This document shows, one piece after another, positions 59,736 to 64,000 of a stretch of 64,000 nt of DNA. Numbering within the stretch: the first letter of the stretch is position 1; each line of letters begins with the position of its first letter. The position numbers and the translations under genes are program-made. The notes below the pieces were generated by a model. It was not told the DNA's origin. It saw nothing but the letters and a program-made list of their open reading frames with translations, and searched no databases. Location of the stretch: assembly GCA_963753055.1 (NCBI GenBank), contig CAVWAP010000009.1, positions 1-64,000 of the forward strand, in the 5' to 3' direction. The stretch comes from JAUWGC01 sp963753055. GTDB taxonomy: Bacteria; Bacteroidota; Bacteroidia; Bacteroidales; B18-G4.

Positions 59736-60251
59736 CTATTCCTGGTTAAAGGTCACAAAGAAGATGCCACTGTAGTTTCCCGGCGGATTAGCCAGGGAAT
59801 TACTAACGGTCAGGGTGCCACCAAAAATGAGGCTTGTGGTAGGATTTGTTGTGACAAATGGCAATACCGGATCTGTCGTTCCCAGGTTCATTGTCATTGA
59901 ACCTCCGGCGCTGCCGGTAAGGGTTACAGATGGTACTGGTATCATAGAAATAATAGTACCCGGATTTGAATCAATAAAGAAGGCCAGTGGCGAGGATGCA
60001 AATCCTACCAGGTATACATCACCTGTAGTTGATCTTGATCCATCTGAACCAATGATAACCTCACCCCCAACAGCACCATGGAAAAATGTTCCAAACTCAA
60101 GGTTTGTGGATAAAGTGATTATGATAGGCTTGGGCGGATGTTCCTGGGCATATGCCTCTGAATGGCATATTGTGAAGAACAAAGCCACAATAACAGGAAT
60201 AATATATCGCCTGTAATGCATTACTATATGTTGATTAATCATGATTCTCAT
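59736..60251 (-). CDS. DUF4402 pilin-like secreted protein
   Basis: 171 residues; the start codon overlaps the previous stop (ATGA), though an internal ATG 10 codons later gives a tidier signal peptide ('VIVALFFTICHSEAYAQ'). The mature part is a DUF4402 beta-sandwich: 'ITLSTNLEFGTFFHG' at the start, 'TGDVYLVGFASSPLAFFIDS', and the terminal strand 'NYSGIFFVTFNQE'. DUF4402 resembles pilin/coat-protein-U subunits. Being directly upstream of a usher-like pore makes it the likely exported subunit; this pairing is inferred. Confidence 0.8.
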   Translation of the reverse strand: MRIMINQHIVMHYRRYIIPVIVALFFTICHSEAYAQEHPPKPIIITLSTNLEFGTFFHGAVGGEVIIGSDGSRSTTGDVYLVGFASSPLAFFIDSNPGTIISMIPVPSVTLTGSAGGSMTMNLGTTDPVLPFVTTNPTTSLIFGGTLTVSNSLANPPGNYSGIFFVTFNQE

Positions 60252-62851
60252 GGCATTAACAGTTTTTTCGAATAAACATCCTTATCCGAAAAAAGACTTA
60301 ATATATATACTCCGCTACTTACCTGGCGGTTAATATAAACAATTTCATTTCCGAATACTTCTTTCGACATTAGTACCTGCCCTTGTGTACTGATCATCCT
60401 CAAGATGCCTTTTTCACCAAATTGCAGGTTGATGATAACCCAGACCTGGTCACCGGAACGGTGGATTGTAAATAATTCGCTTGCTCCAAACGGGTTCTCC
60501 CATTCATCCTTGGAGAATATCAAATAAAAACGGGAATTGTATTCACCAGTTTCAAGATGGACATCATAAGAATGGTCATTTTTAAGGTTATGTGTTGTAC
60601 CTGTCTCAGCATCCACAAAATAAGCATATAAATCAGGTGGCATTTGTTCCTTCTCGCTTGAATAGAATTTAATCCATCCATCCTGTTCAGTCTTTATGCC
60701 TACCGGGATCTTATATAAGCTGTCATCAAGATATGGCATTGCACTGATTGACAGTTTCCTTGTGTCATCAGAGAACAAGTAAAAATTTGGGACCTGGGTA
60801 TCTGTATTCATCAGCTTAAGGGCATCCAGGTCGGAGTCGAAATATTTTGATGCCGTTTCCTCAAAGTACACAACTGCATTATCAGGCGGTGCAGCATTGT
60901 CAGAGAAATCAGCATGGAGCCTTATCACATCCTGTGGGTCCCATGATATTGATTTAAAAAACGCAGGTGTCAAATCTGTTGTCCGGATGCTGTTGCTGAA
61001 GCCCAATGTGCCTGTCACAGGATATGATCCGTCCGACACGTGGACAAAAAATCCTTGCATGGAGGGTATGATATTATCAGCCACACCATCGCTTGATACA
61101 CCATTGATATAAGTGCTGTATGTTCCCAGGTACTGGTTGGTTGTGCCTGTTTTAAAGAAATACAGGGCATCATCAATATTTGTTTTTGTCCAGCCACTTG
61201 ATGCATCCCAGTCTATCGGAGAGGGGTATGGGTTTCCAACCAGGTTAAAACCGAGGGTATAAGTATTGTTGTTATTATTCAGGTTCACCTGCATGTTACC
61301 ATCATTAACTTCACCGGTAACATCTACTGTATGAGGATTCGATTGGTCACCAAAATTCACAGCATAACCCTCCATTGGATTGAGCACGTTTGTACCTGTT
61401 GTATAAGTAATCCATCCGGATGAAGTGCGGCTTTCATCATATTCGTAAAACGTTGGAAATGATGCAGTCAAATCCATATCATCACCAAACTCACTGACTG
61501 TTGCTGCCTGGAATGGAGAACTGAAATAATGATAACCGAAACCTGATGGCAGGTATCGCTGCATCGTGACATTTCCTGATATGCTACCTGATCCACTGCC
61601 ATCAACGAGGGAAGTATGTACTTCTGATGCAAGCAGTGTAAAGTTTCCTCCAGTATTCAGGGATCCATTACATAAAAGAATCCCATACAATGATGTATAA
61701 ACGTTGGCAGCGGAAACATATGCATTAGAAGGTATGATGAAATTACCAAGATAGTAATTAACAGCTGAGCTTACAGAATAGAAGCTTGAAGGTGAACTTT
61801 GATTATTGTACTCTGCCCCAACCCAGTCTGATGAGCGTGCTGTGCTTGCAAGAGTCACATGATCAATAATACCATCAAAAGGTCTACTATCACTGGGTGG
61901 ATTATTTCCAATAAAATTTGAAACTGTATTATTCACATTCAATGATCCGGATTTCGCTGTTGAGCTTACCTGGTTTCCGTTTAGAAGTAATATCATTTCA
62001 CTTCCATCATATACGGCAGTTGCATAATACCAGGTCCCTGTATTCAGTGTCCCTGCAGTTGGCGATAATGTTGTGGTAGTACTCCCTGTTTTAACACGGA
62101 ATCGCAGCCTGTAGCTGAACCAGTATCTCCTGGCACTAAGAGTATACCAATGATTATTTTCGTTTGTACCATTTGCTTTGGATAATACATAACCATCGGA
62201 CGCCGACCAGGATTCTATGTAAATCCACGATGATATTGTAAGGGCACTGCCAGAAACGCTGAAAGTTCCAACATCCACACGGTCAGTATTATCGCCATAT
62301 TCGAAATCCTGGGCATCTTCAATAACACCAGTTGTATTAACTGATCCATTGTTTGTTCCGTTACGTCCGTTTGGTGAAGCGTCATTAAAATCGCTATCCA
62401 GTTGCCATACACCTTCATAGCTATTGTCCCATGTTGCTGAGGTGGAAGGGTCAGTACTTATGGAAGCATCCCCGTAATACATATATATTACGGTTCCATC
62501 CTGAATCGAAGGAACTTTGACCCAGGCTTTATATGCACCTGTTGTAGTACCTTCATAATAGATAATATCATGGTCAAGTGTTGCAGAATGATCAATAGAA
62601 AAGACGATATCATAACCATTTGCATTGGTGATAGCACCTCCGTTGCCTGTAGTGAGAAGGTAGGTTCCTGTAATATCAATCAGCATAGGGAAATCTGACA
62701 ATGTAGCACTGTTTGGGACCTGGTTTGGCTGTACAGTTATTGCCCTTCTGAAAGAATAACCGGTCAACCACTGTGCCTGCACATTCCAGGTCATCAGCAA
62801 AAGGCTGGCTAAAAGAAAAATGGATTTTATGGTTATTCCCCTGTTTATCAT
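60248..62851 (-). CDS. T9SS-exported LamG/DUF2341 surface protein
   Basis: 867 residues. Signal peptide (ending 'WNVQAQ'), DUF2341 domain ('WLTGYSFRRAITVQ' then 'ATLSDFPMLIDITG', residues 27-130), LamG/concanavalin-like lectin domain (about 145-350, 'SSWIYIESWSASDGYVLSKANG'), a long Ser/Thr/Asn-rich beta region, and a C-terminal T9SS type-A sorting domain ('GEKGILRMISTQGQVLMSK' to 'GVYILSLFSDKDVYSKKLL'). It should cross the outer membrane by the type IX system and bind glycans or the cell surface. It is coupled to DUF4402 by an ATGA overlap. Confidence 0.82.
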   Translation of the reverse strand: MINRGITIKSIFLLASLLLMTWNVQAQWLTGYSFRRAITVQPNQVPNSATLSDFPMLIDITGTYLLTTGNGGAITNANGYDIVFSIDHSATLDHDIIYYEGTTTGAYKAWVKVPSIQDGTVIYMYYGDASISTDPSTSATWDNSYEGVWQLDSDFNDASPNGRNGTNNGSVNTTGVIEDAQDFEYGDNTDRVDVGTFSVSGSALTISSWIYIESWSASDGYVLSKANGTNENNHWYTLSARRYWFSYRLRFRVKTGSTTTTLSPTAGTLNTGTWYYATAVYDGSEMILLLNGNQVSSTAKSGSLNVNNTVSNFIGNNPPSDSRPFDGIIDHVTLASTARSSDWVGAEYNNQSSPSSFYSVSSAVNYYLGNFIIPSNAYVSAANVYTSLYGILLCNGSLNTGGNFTLLASEVHTSLVDGSGSGSISGNVTMQRYLPSGFGYHYFSSPFQAATVSEFGDDMDLTASFPTFYEYDESRTSSGWITYTTGTNVLNPMEGYAVNFGDQSNPHTVDVTGEVNDGNMQVNLNNNNNTYTLGFNLVGNPYPSPIDWDASSGWTKTNIDDALYFFKTGTTNQYLGTYSTYINGVSSDGVADNIIPSMQGFFVHVSDGSYPVTGTLGFSNSIRTTDLTPAFFKSISWDPQDVIRLHADFSDNAAPPDNAVVYFEETASKYFDSDLDALKLMNTDTQVPNFYLFSDDTRKLSISAMPYLDDSLYKIPVGIKTEQDGWIKFYSSEKEQMPPDLYAYFVDAETGTTHNLKNDHSYDVHLETGEYNSRFYLIFSKDEWENPFGASELFTIHRSGDQVWVIINLQFGEKGILRMISTQGQVLMSKEVFGNEIVYINRQVSSGVYILSLFSDKDVYSKKLLMP

Positions 62852-62869
62852 CGTTCCCCTACATCTCGA

Positions 62870-63925
62870 TTATAAATATTTTGACAAAATAAACCAGTTG
62901 TTTCCGTTACATTGTATTGTCATACTCTCCCCCACTACTGTAATATCTGTGTTAGTGGCTGCACCATCAATAGTTTCTGATCCATTTGGATCAATGGTGA
63001 TTGTTCCTGCAGTTGCTGAGACTTTCTTGATCACATAAACCCGGCCACTCGCTGTTGAAGCTTGTGGAAGGTTAATGGTCATTGACCCGGCATTACACAA
63101 GATAGTATAATCATTTTCATCGGGTGTATAGTTACTGTTTTGCGATGCAACAGGCAAGGATATGGATCCACCAACATCGAGTGATGAGGAAGGTGTGTTA
63201 TAATCACCGATCCTCACATCACCATTGAAGGCAGCATAGTCATCACCTAAAGAAAGCAAAGGATCATCGGGGCTTGCCCCGCCGATGTGGAAAGATGGGA
63301 CACCTGTCCTTGCATATGATGCCCGTGCTTCATACCTAAAGTTTCTCTGGCTGGTTGACGTTTTAAAAATAAAATCAACCAATGTTGTTGTTGCATCAGT
63401 AGTTTCGAAGATTGCCCCATTTTCTGCAAGTCTGTTTCTTAAGCGTAAAATAGATGGTCCGTAAACATCTGTTTGGGTCATAAGCACCAATTCCTTGGAG
63501 GCTGTGATCATTCCAGTATTCGCATCGCCCATTTTAATATCTCCGACAATCTCAAGTTCATCACTTGGTGTCGATGTGCCAATCCCAACACTCCCGGAAT
63601 TATAATATATATCACTACCTGAGACTGACCAGGGACTTGTCGAACCTGTAATGTTAGCCCAGACAGATCCGTCATAATGGTATAATCCTGATGATCCATC
63701 TGTTTGATAAACCAATAGTCCTGTTGCCGGGCTTGAGATTGCCAGCCGCTGTGACTGGGTCATCCTGGGCATCAGGAACCCGGCATTGGTTGATTTAACA
63801 TCCATGACTGAGGATGCATCTCCGGTAGTATAGGCAGGATCGTCAGTAACAACGACGGTCTGTGAGTAAACCTTAGCATGTAACGATACGCCTAAAATGA
63901 AAAGTAGCAAGACATATTTTTTCAT
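62870..63925 (-). CDS. Secreted fibre-like surface protein
   Basis: 351 residues from the ATG at 63925 (an ATG at 63931 adds two). Signal peptide ends 'HAKVYSQ'. The opening 'SSVMDVKSTNAGFLMPRMTQSQRLAI' and 'GLLVYQTDGSSGLYHYDGSVW', then 'GSVGIGTSTPSDELEIVGD', are hallmarks of a large Bacteroidota group of tail-fibre-like exported proteins; the C-terminal part ('GTITIDPNGSETIDGA') is beta-rich. No catalytic motif and no T9SS tail. It is first in the operon, 18 bases before the LamG gene. Exact role unknown. Confidence 0.72.
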   Translation of the reverse strand: MKKYVLLLFILGVSLHAKVYSQTVVVTDDPAYTTGDASSVMDVKSTNAGFLMPRMTQSQRLAISSPATGLLVYQTDGSSGLYHYDGSVWANITGSTSPWSVSGSDIYYNSGSVGIGTSTPSDELEIVGDIKMGDANTGMITASKELVLMTQTDVYGPSILRLRNRLAENGAIFETTDATTTLVDFIFKTSTSQRNFRYEARASYARTGVPSFHIGGASPDDPLLSLGDDYAAFNGDVRIGDYNTPSSSLDVGGSISLPVASQNSNYTPDENDYTILCNAGSMTINLPQASTASGRVYVIKKVSATAGTITIDPNGSETIDGAATNTDITVVGESMTIQCNGNNWFILSKYL

Positions 63926-64000
63926 ATGCACAATTTTTTTTCAATAGTGGAAAAGGGTTTAATCCTGGATCAAGGATCGAAATTCTAAGCTGGGGCTTTT

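Noticed and set aside
1..64000. tRNA, rRNA, phage or integrase signals
   Set aside because: I looked through the intergenic gaps for cloverleaf-like or conserved rRNA sequence and for integrase or transposase motifs and saw none. A covariance-model search would be needed to be certain.

Overview
The window looks like chromosomal DNA of an environmental member of the Bacteroidota (Bacteroidales-like). I base this on a T9SS-type C-terminal sorting signal, Bacteroidota-type promoter boxes (TAnnTTTG), few Shine-Dalgarno sites, families typical of the phylum (DUF5777 barrels, DUF4402, YceI next to cytochromes, HME-RND pumps fused to their outer-membrane channel), the gene order panC-panD-YbhN-like-rfaE2-radA, and moderate GC content. 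I see no rRNA, tRNA, CRISPR array, phage or transposase gene. The sequence starts inside a porin gene. 

Layout. 1-4115: a DcaP-like porin (5' end missing), a small MscS channel, an outer-membrane barrel and TerC. 4231-4838: a threefold intergenic repeat. 4914-9921: glutamine synthetase, an Hsp20 chaperone, flavodoxin, and an operon holding a ZIP metal transporter and a barrel. 10027-14545: an operon of DUF302, a urea-transporter/M23-peptidase fusion broken by one extra base, a TPR-barrel protein and a TPR protein. 14706-17363: an unassigned cassette of a PqqD-like protein, an ATP-grasp ligase and a fold-III PLP decarboxylase, with a DUF1624 membrane acyltransferase divergent from it. 18507-24609: a heavy-metal efflux operon with an HMA-AraC regulator, a CzcA-like RND pump fused to a TolC-like channel, and a lipoprotein adaptor. 

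24737-40016 is an electron-transfer region. It holds heme lipoproteins, an OB-fold membrane protein, YceI, two DUF5777 barrels, a membrane-anchored seven-heme protein, and an operon for a presumed quinone-linked complex (NrfD, a four-cluster ferredoxin subunit, a cytochrome b, a heptaheme cytochrome and a monoheme cytochrome). Next to it are a hexaheme lipoprotein and a Crp/Fnr regulator. No terminal reductase is recognisable in the window. 

40299-48537 is mostly housekeeping: pantothenate genes, YbhN-like, rfaE2, radA, exonuclease III and a ClC channel. 48700-52088 encodes GatD and GatE, the amidotransferase typical of archaea. After a GT-C membrane protein and a steroid-reductase-like protein, 54978-63925 encodes a cell-surface cluster: a large usher-like outer-membrane protein ending in about eight SPOR-like units, a DUF4402 pilin-like protein, a T9SS-exported LamG/DUF2341 protein, and a secreted fibre-like protein. 

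The intergenic regions are rich in small non-coding repeats: heptamer and octamer word arrays, a recurring hairpin with a compensatory base-pair change, and two MITE-like elements with terminal inverted repeats. The strongest candidates for undescribed biology are the usher-SPOR/DUF4402 surface system, the NrfD/heptaheme/DUF5777 electron-transfer region and the PqqD/ATP-grasp/decarboxylase cassette.
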